The notes under the pieces were generated by a model. That model searched no databases. It saw only the letters and a list, made by a program, of their open reading frames with translations, and had not been told where the DNA came from. A program made the position numbers and the translations under genes. A DNA stretch of 7,080 nucleotides from Burkholderiales bacterium (GTDB lineage: Bacteria; Pseudomonadota; Gammaproteobacteria; Burkholderiales; Thiobacillaceae): NCBI GenBank assembly GCA_005793645.1, contig SXRG01000082.1, forward strand, positions 1 through 7,080, in the 5' to 3' direction. Shown here piece after piece: positions 1 to 6,978 of the stretch. How positions within the stretch are numbered: the first letter of the stretch is position 1; every line of letters starts with the position of its first letter.

Positions 1-345
1 CAACGATTTCAACTGCTTCCGCATGTAGTCGATGTTCGAATAGGTCCAGCCGGCCGGCGCGACAGCGTTAGCAATGGCGGCATTTTCTGCCGGTAGACCA
101 AAGGCGTCCCAGCCCATCGGCTGCAATACATTGAAACCCTTAATGCGGTGGTAGCGGGAAAGTACATCTCCAATGGTGTAGTTGCGTACATGGCCCATGT
201 GCAGCTTGCCCGACGGATAAGGGAACATTGACAGGCAGTAATACTTGGGCCGGTCGGAGTTGTCCTGTGCCCGGAAGGCGCCCATCGCATCCCAGGCTTG
301 CTGGGCGGCGGGTTCGATGAGTTCCGGGCGATAGTGCAGTTCCAT
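1..345 (-). CDS. leuS: Leucyl-tRNA synthetase, N-terminal fragment (cut by window edge)
   Basis: Class I aminoacyl-tRNA synthetase that charges tRNA-Leu in the cytoplasm. Only the first 115 codons are present; the gene continues leftwards out of the window. The visible part begins MELHYRPELIEPAAQQAW and carries the catalytic HIGH-type signature as HMGH at residues 49-52, preceded by the family-typical KYYCLSMFPYPSGK stretch (34-47) and followed by NYTIGDV and the QPMGWDAFGLPAENAA region (75-90). I recall the same order of motifs in E. coli LeuS. The ATG at 345 is chosen because homology starts there and a consensus minus-strand -10 box (379-384) would start the transcript about 27 nt upstream. 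No clear Shine-Dalgarno sequence precedes it. An overlapping minus-strand frame at 9-401 is a shadow. The gene is divergent from prk and shares its intergenic region. Confidence 0.95.
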   Translation of the reverse strand, partial: MELHYRPELIEPAAQQAWDAMGAFRAQDNSDRPKYYCLSMFPYPSGKLHMGHVRNYTIGDVLSRYHRIKGFNVLQPMGWDAFGLPAENAAIANAVAPAGWTYSNIDYMRKQLKSL

Positions 346-378
346 GGGGATTTGGGCGATGGCGTCGAGGGGGCGCCG

Positions 379-384
379 ATTATA
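379..384 (-). promoter_or_regulatory. -10 box of leuS promoter
   Basis: Reading the minus strand, positions 384 to 379 spell a perfect TATAAT. Transcription would start near 372, giving a leader of about 27 nt before the leuS ATG at 345. At a 16-18 bp spacing the upstream hexamer is a poor match to TTGACA (CGCCGT at 17 bp), so the promoter is either weak at -35 or activator-helped. The spacer and -35 zone overlap the plus-strand prk promoter. Confidence 0.55.
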
Positions 385-394
385 GCGTGGTGAG

Positions 395-423
395 GTGACA
401 CACGGCGGCGGCCCCTTTATACT
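395..423 (+). promoter_or_regulatory. Sigma70-type promoter of prk
   Basis: GTGACA at 395-400 (5 of 6 matches to TTGACA) and TATACT at 418-423 (5 of 6 to TATAAT) are separated by exactly 17 bp. Transcription would start near 430, leaving a leader of about 39 nt before the prk ATG. Two near-identical octamers (TGAGGTGA at 391-398 and TGAGGTCA at 423-430) flank and overlap the promoter; see findings. The match is by eye; no start site is known. Confidence 0.6.
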
Positions 424-468
424 GAGGTCAGTTTTTAGTGTGTATTTTTTGTCTCTAGGGAGTTCCTA

Positions 469-1344
469 ATGTCCAAGAAGCATCCTGTCGTTGTCGTGAC
501 GGGTTCGTCTGGTGCCGGCACCACGACCGTTAAACGCGCCTTTGAGCATATCTTCCGTCGCGAAAATTTGAATGCAGCCGTGATTGAAGGCGATAGCATG
601 CATAGCTTGGGTCGCGCCGAATTCAAGGCCGCTGCGGCCACCAACAAGGGCCTTTCGCATTTCGGTCCCGAGGCCAACGACTTCGCTGGCCTGGCCAATA
701 TTTTCAAGACTTACGGTGAGACCGGTGCCGGCCAGCGTCGCTACTACATCCACAGCGATGAAGAAGCGGTCCAGCTCAATGCTCGCCTGGGCACCAAGCT
801 GTCCCCGGGCGAGTTCACCCCTTGGGAGGCCTTGCCCGCCAGTACCGACCTTCTGTTCTATGAAGGTCTGCATGGCATGGTTGTTACCGACAAGGTGGAT
901 ATGGCGAAGCATGTGGACCTTGCTATTGGCGTGGTGCCGGTCGTCAATCTGGAGTGGATTCAGAAGATTCACCGCGATGCAGCCGAGCGGGGTTATTCCG
1001 CCGAGGTCATTGTTGATACCATCCTGCGTCGTATGCCGGATTATGTGAATTATGTGACGCCGCAGTTTTCGCGCACCCACATCAACTACCAGCGCGTGCC
1101 GACGGTTGATACCTCCAACCCCTTCATCGCCCGTGATATCCCGACGCCGGATGAAAGCTTTGTCATTGTCCGTTTCGCTAACCCGAAGGGCGTGGATTTT
1201 CCCTATTTGCTTAACATGATCAGCGGTTCCTTCATGTCGCGCCCCAATAATCTGGTGGTTCCTGGCGGTAAGATGGGCTTCGCGATGGAGATCATCCTTG
1301 AGCCGGTTATCGATCGCCTGGTGACGGAAAGCCGCAAGGCCTGA
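469..1344 (+). CDS. prk: Phosphoribulokinase (class I, proteobacterial type)
   Basis: Phosphorylates ribulose 5-phosphate with ATP to ribulose 1,5-bisphosphate, the CO2 acceptor used by RuBisCO, in the cytoplasm; this enzyme is diagnostic of the Calvin-Benson-Bassham cycle. At 291 residues it matches the short proteobacterial class (about 290). The P-loop is GSSGAGTT at residues 12-19; EGD at 40-42 holds the likely catalytic Asp42; H45 and R49 follow; YEGLHG spans 131-136; HRD (168-170) and R174 lie in the sugar-phosphate-binding region; TSNPFIARDIP and DFPYLLNMI are further family signatures. The start is ATG 469, with a good ribosome site AGGGAG at 457-462, six bases upstream. It has its own promoter and a terminator and sits alone, without RuBisCO genes beside it. 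Class I enzymes are commonly NADH-activated and AMP-inhibited; this is family knowledge, not visible here. cbbP is an alternative gene name. Confidence 0.96.
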   Translation: MSKKHPVVVVTGSSGAGTTTVKRAFEHIFRRENLNAAVIEGDSMHSLGRAEFKAAAATNKGLSHFGPEANDFAGLANIFKTYGETGAGQRRYYIHSDEEAVQLNARLGTKLSPGEFTPWEALPASTDLLFYEGLHGMVVTDKVDMAKHVDLAIGVVPVVNLEWIQKIHRDAAERGYSAEVIVDTILRRMPDYVNYVTPQFSRTHINYQRVPTVDTSNPFIARDIPTPDESFVIVRFANPKGVDFPYLLNMISGSFMSRPNNLVVPGGKMGFAMEIILEPVIDRLVTESRKA

Positions 1345-1360
1345 AACCCCCTCAGTCGTT

Positions 1361-1387
1361 AAAAAGGCCCCGTGAGGGGCTTTTTTT
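1361..1387. terminator. Bidirectional intrinsic terminator between prk and ybiT
   Basis: A GC-rich stem (GCCCC 1367-1371 with GGGGC 1376-1380) closes on a GTGA tetraloop of the stable GNRA class, and extends through a G-T pair and A-T pairs into a run of T on the plus strand (1381-1387). On the minus strand the same hairpin is followed by TTTTT (complement of 1361-1365). It lies 17 bp after the prk stop and 23 bp beyond the convergent ABC-F stop, so it can end transcripts from both sides. Confidence 0.9.
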
Positions 1388-1409
1388 ATAGGGGTGGCGC
1401 GGTGTAATC

Positions 1410-3029
<1,620 letters not shown>

Positions 3030-3065
3030 GGGCGGCCTCTGTAATGCCTGCGCGGAAAACCGCGC

Positions 3066-3088
3066 ATTATACAAGCCTAGGGGGCTTG
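3066..3088 (-). promoter_or_regulatory. Promoter -10 box of ybiT with dyad in the spacer
   Basis: On the minus strand positions 3071-3066 read a perfect TATAAT, placing the transcript start near 3059, about 30 nt before the ybiT ATG at 3029. The 17 bases just upstream of the box (3072-3088) form an inverted repeat, CAAGCC and GGCTTG around a five-base centre. No good TTGACA-like -35 hexamer lies at the right distance. The dyad could be a regulator site or a weak hairpin at the end of the argA transcript; it has no T-run, so it is not a standard intrinsic terminator. Confidence 0.5.
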
Positions 3089-3106
3089 GGCGTTACAGGG
3101 TTTGCG

Positions 3107-4426
3107 TTATAGGGCCTTCATCAGTACCTTGGAGCGCCGCTGCCAGTTGTACATTTCCTTGCGGGCAGAGGGCAGGTCATTCGGAGTGGCAAGTGTAAAG
3201 CCGCGTTCAATGAACCAGTGCGTGGTCCGGGTTGTGAGGACGAAGAGTTGTTTGAGGCCATCTTTTTTGGCTTGTGCCACAGCCCCTTTCAGCAGGGCTG
3301 CACCCCGACCGCCATCGCGGAAATCGGGATCTACTGCCAGGCAGGCCATCTCACCGGATTGGGTATCGGTAAATGGATATAACGCGACACAGCCGACGAT
3401 GCGGCCATCGAATTCGTTGACGATGAATTGGCCGATCTCCTGCTCCAAGCGCTCGCGCTCACGCCGAACTAACGTGCCGTCGGCCTCCAGCGGTTCGATG
3501 AGTTGGAGGATGCCGCCGACATCATCGATGCTGGCCGGGCGCAGAATGTCCACGGACTCGCGAGTTACCATGGTGCCGACGCCGCTGTGAGTGAAGAGTT
3601 CGACCAGCAGCGCCCCTTTGGCATTTGAGCTGACCAAGTGTGCGCGTGCAACCCCGGCCTTGCAGGCCCGTGCAGCGTGCGGTAAATAGAGCTTCATGTC
3701 GCCATCGGGCAGGCTACGGGCCATCTTTTGTGCCTCGGCGGCGGTGATTTGGTCGATGCGCTCACCTTCGGTATTAACCGTGTTGCCGTGATCGAGGAGG
3801 AAGATCAGCTTGTCGGCTTTAATTGCGATGGCAGTCGTTGTGGCCACTTCTTCCAGGGTCAGGTTGAACACCTCGCCGGTGGGTGAATAACCGAGGGGTG
3901 AAAGCAGGACGATGTCGCCATCGGAGACCCGTTCACGGATGGCGCCCTCGTTAATCTTGCGAACCTGGCCGGTGAATTGTGTGTCGACACCACCAACTAC
4001 GCCGGCCGGTTGGGCGATGACATAGTTGCCTGAGGCGACACGGATCTCGGCACCGGCCATCGGGGTGTTGGGCAAACCCAACGAGAGCAGGGTCTCGATC
4101 TCTACGCGCACGGTGCCGACGGCCTCTTTGACGCAGGCCAGGGCCTCGGCATCGGTGACGCGCAACCCTTTCACATAGCGTGCCGACAGGCCGCGCTGGG
4201 TAAGCCGTGCCTCAACCTGAGGCCGTACGCCGTGCACTAGTACCAGTCGAACACCCAAGGCGTTGAGCAGGTTGACATCGTGAATCAGGTCGACAAAGTC
4301 CTCGCGCAGCAGGGTGTCACCGCCGAAGGCGATAACGAAGGTCTTGCCGCGAAAGGCATGAATGTAGGGCGCAGCGGCGCGGAACCATTCTACGAAGGCG
4401 GTGGTTTCGGAGGTTTGGGCGTTCAT
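3107..4426 (-). CDS. argA: N-acetylglutamate synthase, single-chain ArgA
   Basis: Transfers the acetyl group of acetyl-CoA to glutamate, the first step of arginine synthesis, in the cytoplasm. The 439 residues (E. coli about 443) have the full two-domain plan: an amino-acid-kinase-like arginine-sensing domain at about 20-285 (KTFVIAFGGDTL at 28-39, GVRLVLVHGVRPQ at 58-70) and a GNAT acetyltransferase domain at about 295-435. In the latter, GEMACLAVDPDFRDGGRGAALL (358-379) contains the acetyl-CoA-binding R-x-x-G-R-G-A turn, and the tail SKVLM resembles the E. coli C terminus. Two starts are possible: ATG 4426, used here, or GTG 4441, five codons longer. Neither has a Shine-Dalgarno sequence. 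The gene begins 22 bp after the rsmE stop (7 bp if GTG is used), so coupled expression is likely. ArgA is classically feedback-inhibited by arginine; no ARG box is evident nearby. Confidence 0.94.
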   Translation of the reverse strand: MNAQTSETTAFVEWFRAAAPYIHAFRGKTFVIAFGGDTLLREDFVDLIHDVNLLNALGVRLVLVHGVRPQVEARLTQRGLSARYVKGLRVTDAEALACVKEAVGTVRVEIETLLSLGLPNTPMAGAEIRVASGNYVIAQPAGVVGGVDTQFTGQVRKINEGAIRERVSDGDIVLLSPLGYSPTGEVFNLTLEEVATTTAIAIKADKLIFLLDHGNTVNTEGERIDQITAAEAQKMARSLPDGDMKLYLPHAARACKAGVARAHLVSSNAKGALLVELFTHSGVGTMVTRESVDILRPASIDDVGGILQLIEPLEADGTLVRRERERLEQEIGQFIVNEFDGRIVGCVALYPFTDTQSGEMACLAVDPDFRDGGRGAALLKGAVAQAKKDGLKQLFVLTTRTTHWFIERGFTLATPNDLPSARKEMYNWQRRSKVLMKAL

Positions 4427-4432
4427 GGGCGC

Positions 4433-4438
4433 ATTATG
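4433..4438 (-). promoter_or_regulatory. Possible internal promoter -10 box for argA
   Basis: The minus strand reads CATAAT from 4438 to 4433, five of six matches to the -10 consensus. A start seven bases further would fall on the A of the argA ATG at 4426, which would give a leaderless message. No acceptable -35 hexamer is seen at 16-18 bp, so this may be chance, with argA simply read through from rsmE. Confidence 0.25.
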
Positions 4439-4448
4439 CACAAATCAT

Positions 4449-5174
4449 TCAGAAATCGCCCCATAGCACTTGCATGGCGGCCAAGGCGGCTACTGCAGCA
4501 GTCTCGGTACGCAACACGCGGGGCCCTAGGCGCACGCCGGTTGCGCCGCAGGCCATGGCCGCGCGACGCTCAATGGGGTCAAAACCACCCTCGGGCCCGG
4601 CCAACAGGAAAACAGGGCCGGTGGGAGTGGTGAGTGTACGCAGGCTGTCCGGTGCCTCCGGATCGAGCAGTAACATGAGATCTCCGCGTGGGGTGCCTAG
4701 CCAATGGTCGAAGTCGCATGGCACGGCTACGGTCGGCAGATGGTTGCGGCCGCATTGCTCACAGGCCGCCACCACAATCGCTTGCCAGTGCGCGTGTCGC
4801 CGCGCCAGGCGCTCATCGGAAAGTCGTACCACGGAGCGTTTCATGAAGACCGGGACGACCTCGCTAACCCCCAGCTCGACGGCCTTTTGCAAGGTGTAGT
4901 CCATGCGATCTCCACTGGAGATGCCTTGTACCAGGGTCATGGCCAGCGGTGATTCGCGGAGTGGCGTGGTGGCAGGACCCAGGACGGCAAAGAGGCGTTT
5001 GCCTTCGCGTTGCAGGAGGCCCGGGTATTCTTGTCCCTGGCCGTCAAACAAGGTTAGTGCATCGCCTTCGCGCAGACGGAGGGCACCCGTTGCGTGACGG
5101 GCCACCGTTTCGGGGAGCTCAACCCGGTGATCCGCAGGCCACGGATCGGGACAGTAAAAGCGCGGAATAGCCAT
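4449..5174 (-). CDS. rsmE: 16S rRNA (uracil-1498-N3)-methyltransferase RsmE
   Basis: SPOUT-class methyltransferase that methylates N3 of U1498 in 16S rRNA of the assembled 30S subunit, using S-adenosylmethionine. The 241 residues equal the usual family length (E. coli 243). The N-terminal PUA-like RNA-binding domain (1-70) starts MAIPRFYCPD and contains the family H-A-x-x-A-L-R-L-R-x-G-D pattern (27-38). The trefoil-knot catalytic domain follows: QKAVELGV (96-103), ACEQCGRN (137-144), AGPEGGF (192-198) and LGPRVLRTETA (216-226), the last two forming the SAM pocket. ATG 5174 is taken because homology begins there; the open frame extends further upstream (to 5369) but that part is not family-like and overlaps the divergent gene. 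An alternative ATG at 5192 would add six residues. The ribosome site is weak. It is first in an apparent rsmE-argA unit. Confidence 0.94.
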   Translation of the reverse strand: MAIPRFYCPDPWPADHRVELPETVARHATGALRLREGDALTLFDGQGQEYPGLLQREGKRLFAVLGPATTPLRESPLAMTLVQGISSGDRMDYTLQKAVELGVSEVVPVFMKRSVVRLSDERLARRHAHWQAIVVAACEQCGRNHLPTVAVPCDFDHWLGTPRGDLMLLLDPEAPDSLRTLTTPTGPVFLLAGPEGGFDPIERRAAMACGATGVRLGPRVLRTETAAVAALAAMQVLWGDF

Positions 5175-5228
5175 AAGGTGCGATGCTATCATTCGCAGTA
5201 GATATTGTTTGGTTTGGAGAAAGCGTTC

Positions 5229-5789
5229 ATGGTTCGTATGGAAACCCCGGTGTGCGATTTTGGTTGGCCGGCTCCTGACTTCAACTTGCCCGGCATTGAT
5301 GGCAAATCCTATAACCTGAAGACTGCCGCTGGCCCCAAGGGCTTGTTGGTGATGTTTATTTGCAATCACTGCCCCTATGTAAAGTCGATCCGCGACCGTC
5401 TAGTGCGGGACGCGTGTGATTTGCAGGTGCATGGAGTGGGCGTGATTGCCATCATGTCCAATGATCCGGCCGAGTATCCCGAGGATTCCTTCACGCATAT
5501 GCAAGCGGTGGCGGCCGAGTTTGCCTACCCCTTTCCTTATGTCCTGGATGAAACTCAAGCGGTGGCCAAGGCCTATGGCGCGGTCTGTACCCCGGATTTC
5601 TTTGGCTTCAATGCCGACCTGCAGTTGCAATATCGGGGTCGTTTGGATGAATCGCGCAAGGAGCCGGTGGAGGGCGCGCGTCGTGATCTGTTTGAGGCCA
5701 TGCGACAGGTGGCCGAGACGGGGCAGGGGCCACATGAACAGATCCCCAGCATGGGTTGCTCGATCAAGTGGAGGGACGGGCCTGCTTAA
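5229..5789 (+). CDS. Thioredoxin-fold, peroxiredoxin-like family protein (PRX_like1 type)
   Basis: A 186-residue thiol-redox protein of the AhpC/TSA-related thioredoxin superfamily. The N-terminal segment PAPDFNLPGIDGKSYNL (14-30) is the typical peroxiredoxin/redoxin lead-in. The redox motif is CNHCP at 45-49 in the strand-to-helix turn after LLVMFI, and VCTPDFF (119-125) supplies the cis-proline (P122) with an extra cysteine (C120). A fourth conserved cysteine is in GCSIKW (176-181), a signature I associate with this subfamily. There is no signal peptide or lipobox, so it should act in the cytoplasm. Substrate is unknown; a disulfide reductase or peroxidase role is inference. ATG 5229 is chosen because GGAGA at 5216-5220 precedes it by eight bases; a TTG at 5205 would add eight unlikely residues. 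It is divergent from rsmE across 54 bp and is followed 21 bp later by the phosphatase gene, so the two are probably co-transcribed. Confidence 0.88.
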   Translation: MVRMETPVCDFGWPAPDFNLPGIDGKSYNLKTAAGPKGLLVMFICNHCPYVKSIRDRLVRDACDLQVHGVGVIAIMSNDPAEYPEDSFTHMQAVAAEFAYPFPYVLDETQAVAKAYGAVCTPDFFGFNADLQLQYRGRLDESRKEPVEGARRDLFEAMRQVAETGQGPHEQIPSMGCSIKWRDGPA

Positions 5790-5810
5790 TAGGGTTCGTA
5801 AATAAACAGC

Positions 5811-6623
5811 ATGGACGCGCCCCTTGCCAACCTTAGTGCCGCCCTCAGCGAGGCCGTCCGCAGCGTCGGACGTGAGGAGGTTATGCCGCGCTACCTGAAG
5901 GTGGCGCACGCACATAAGGCGGATGGCAGCGTGTTTACTGAGGCCGATCTGGCCGCGCAACATGCCTTGACCAGCCGTCTGCAGTCCATTGCCGCCGTGC
6001 CCGTGCTGGCCGAGGAACAGACCGATGCGGAACAGCAGGTGATCTGGGAGGCGGCCAGCGAAACGGGTTTATGGTGTGTCGATCCCATTGATGGCACTAC
6101 TAATTTTGTCAGTGGCCTGCCTTTTTTTGCCATTTCCGTGGCCTTGATTCGTGCTGGTCGCCCCGTTCTTGGGGTGGTCTATGACCCTGCGGCTGACGAA
6201 TTGTTTGCCGCCTGGGCGGGCGGTGGTGCGACCCTGAACGGGGTGGCCTTGCCGCTGCGATCGCCGCCGCCCGAATTGGGCCGGTGCGTGGCCGGCATTG
6301 ATTTCAAGCGGCTGCCGCGCGATCTTGCCATTCGTTTGGTGGCGAATCCGCCTTATGCCTCTCAGCGTAACTTGGGAGCTAGTGCACTGGACTGGTGCTA
6401 TCTTGCGGCCGGTCGTTTGCATGTCTATTTGCATGGCGGGCAGAAGGTCTGGGATTACTCGGCGGGCTGGTTGATCCTGACCGAGGCGGGCGGCCAGGCC
6501 GAGACACTTGAGGGCGCATCCTTTTGGGCTGGATCGCCTTGGATCTGTTCCGTGCGGGCCAGTTTGAACCGCTCGTTACAAGAATCGATCCGCGTATGGA
6601 TTGCATCTGCGCCGGGTGGATAA
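5811..6623 (+). CDS. Inositol monophosphatase family phosphatase
   Basis: Mg2+-dependent sugar- or nucleotide-phosphate phosphatase of the IMPase/FBPase/CysQ superfamily, 270 residues. All metal-binding motifs are present: AEEQ at 67-70 (Glu68/69), DPIDGTTNF at 91-99 (Asp91, Asp94, Thr96) and WDYSAGWLILTEAGG at 214-228 (Asp215). The early K-A-D-G-S-V-F-T-E-A-D pattern (36-46) is also family-typical. The protein is soluble and cytoplasmic, with no signal peptide. Substrate cannot be read from the sequence: inositol 1-phosphate, 3'-phosphoadenosine 5'-phosphate, histidinol phosphate or fructose 1,6-bisphosphate are all handled by relatives. Its place just before a transketolase gene makes a sugar-phosphate role worth considering but does not prove it. 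ATG 5811 follows the redox-protein stop by 21 bp; the ribosome site is poor (AGGG lies about 16 bases upstream), suggesting translational dependence on the upstream gene. No intrinsic terminator follows. Confidence 0.9.
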   Translation: MDAPLANLSAALSEAVRSVGREEVMPRYLKVAHAHKADGSVFTEADLAAQHALTSRLQSIAAVPVLAEEQTDAEQQVIWEAASETGLWCVDPIDGTTNFVSGLPFFAISVALIRAGRPVLGVVYDPAADELFAAWAGGGATLNGVALPLRSPPPELGRCVAGIDFKRLPRDLAIRLVANPPYASQRNLGASALDWCYLAAGRLHVYLHGGQKVWDYSAGWLILTEAGGQAETLEGASFWAGSPWICSVRASLNRSLQESIRVWIASAPGG

Positions 6624-6669
6624 ACCAGCACTGGAACGTGATAAAAAGATTTTAGGTTATGCTGTTTCG

Positions 6670-6716
6670 TTGCCGAGAGTAGAATAACCCATTGATAATA
6701 AATATTAAAATATAAT
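6670..6716 (+). promoter_or_regulatory. Promoter region of the transketolase gene
   Basis: Two overlapping candidates are visible. TTGCCG (6670-6675) and GATAAT (6694-6699) are spaced by 18 bp. A perfect TATAAT at 6711-6716 lies further down but lacks a good -35 hexamer at normal distance (TTGATA at 6692-6697 is only 13 bp away). Using the perfect box, transcription would begin near 6723, leaving a leader of about 124 nt. The very AT-rich surroundings support a promoter; which box is used cannot be decided by eye. Confidence 0.5.
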
Positions 6717-6722
6717 TGTGTC

Positions 6723-6792
6723 ACGGACGCGGAGAGAATCGCTCCTTGCTCGAATCCCCTGTGCTCATAGATAATCGGGCGAGTGTGTCCGT
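6723..6792 (+). ncRNA. Candidate structured leader RNA upstream of transketolase
   Basis: A long-range stem can form between ACGGACGCG (6723-6731) and TGTGTCCGT (6784-6792): nine pairs including two G-U. Inside it a second helix pairs CTCG (6749-6752) plus CCC (6756-6758) with GGGCGAG (6777-6783), with a three-base AAT bulge on one side; a small CTGT/ATAG hairpin (6759-6762 with 6767-6770) can cap it. A short GAG/CTC hairpin can form at 6732-6744, completing a three-way-junction-like fold. The outer stem begins where the perfect -10 box predicts the transcript start. I do not recognise it as a known riboswitch; in particular the TPP motif is absent. Hand folding only. Confidence 0.3.
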
Positions 6793-6846
6793 TCCAGGGC
6801 TTAAGTGGGGCGGTTTATATTATTTTTCTAAATAGGAATCAAAGAC

Positions 6847-6978
6847 ATGGCAACACGTGCTGATCTTGCCAACGCCATTCGCGCCCTCTCGATGGACGCC
6901 GTGGAAAAGGCCAACTCCGGTCACCCGGGCGCTCCGATGGGCATGGCAGAAATTGCTGAGGTGGTTTGGAATCATCAC
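6847..6978 (+). CDS. tkt: Transketolase, N-terminal 44 codons (interrupted at a chimeric junction)
   Basis: Transketolase is a thiamine-diphosphate enzyme that moves two-carbon ketol units between sugar phosphates in the pentose phosphate and Calvin cycles. Codons 1-44 read MATRADLANAIRALSMDAVEK and on through SGHPGAPMGMAEIAEVVW, closely matching the E. coli TktA N terminus, including the active-site His26 of the SGHPGAPMG motif (24-32). The ATG has AGGA at 6834-6837, nine bases upstream. After W41-N-H-H the expected continuation (roughly LKHNP, then ADRDRFVLSNGHGS) is absent; the frame stays open to the window end but encodes unrelated Arg-rich sequence, the wrong frame of a different gene. 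The upstream region is intact, so the genome this came from probably has a complete gene and the break is at the junction. In an autotroph a CBB-cycle role is expected. Confidence 0.88.

Larger units (their letters stand above)
6624..6846 (+). other. Gene-free regulatory region upstream of transketolase
   Basis: These 223 bases hold no credible coding sequence. The left part (about 6635-6717) is markedly AT-rich against the GC-rich surroundings, with 6691-6717 almost pure A/T. The right part is a probable transcribed leader. There is no T-run hairpin after the phosphatase stop, only a short CCAG/CTGG dyad and a distant GGTTAT (6655-6660) / ATAACC (6684-6689) pair, so read-through into the transketolase gene remains possible. 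Confidence 0.7.

Noticed and set aside
157..174. First impression that the left-end reading frame 9-401 (minus) might be a separate gene
   Set aside because: The adjacent frame encodes the unmistakable LeuS N terminus with the HMGH motif over the same bases.
466..1080. A 204-codon minus-strand open frame opposite prk
   Set aside because: It is fully antisense to the strongly supported phosphoribulokinase, shows no recognisable domain, and reads like the complement of prk codons.
5175..5369. N-terminal extension of RsmE (65 codons upstream of ATG 5174)
   Set aside because: The extension is not family-like, would make the protein much longer than known RsmE proteins, and overlaps the divergent redox gene and its ribosome site.
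5400..5963. A 187-codon minus-strand open frame opposite the redox protein and phosphatase
   Set aside because: It spans the junction of two well-supported plus-strand genes, lacks any family pattern and has no ribosome site; a shadow of GC-rich coding sequence.
6625..6690. Terminator after the phosphatase gene
   Set aside because: The CCAG/CTGG dyad has no room for a loop and no T-run, and the GGTTAT/ATAACC pair is only six pairs with a 23-base loop.
6745..6765. tRNA-like T-arm (GCTCGAATCCCC)
   Set aside because: Resembles the GTTCGAATCCC loop of tRNAs but lacks the matching 5' T-stem, anticodon arm and acceptor stem.
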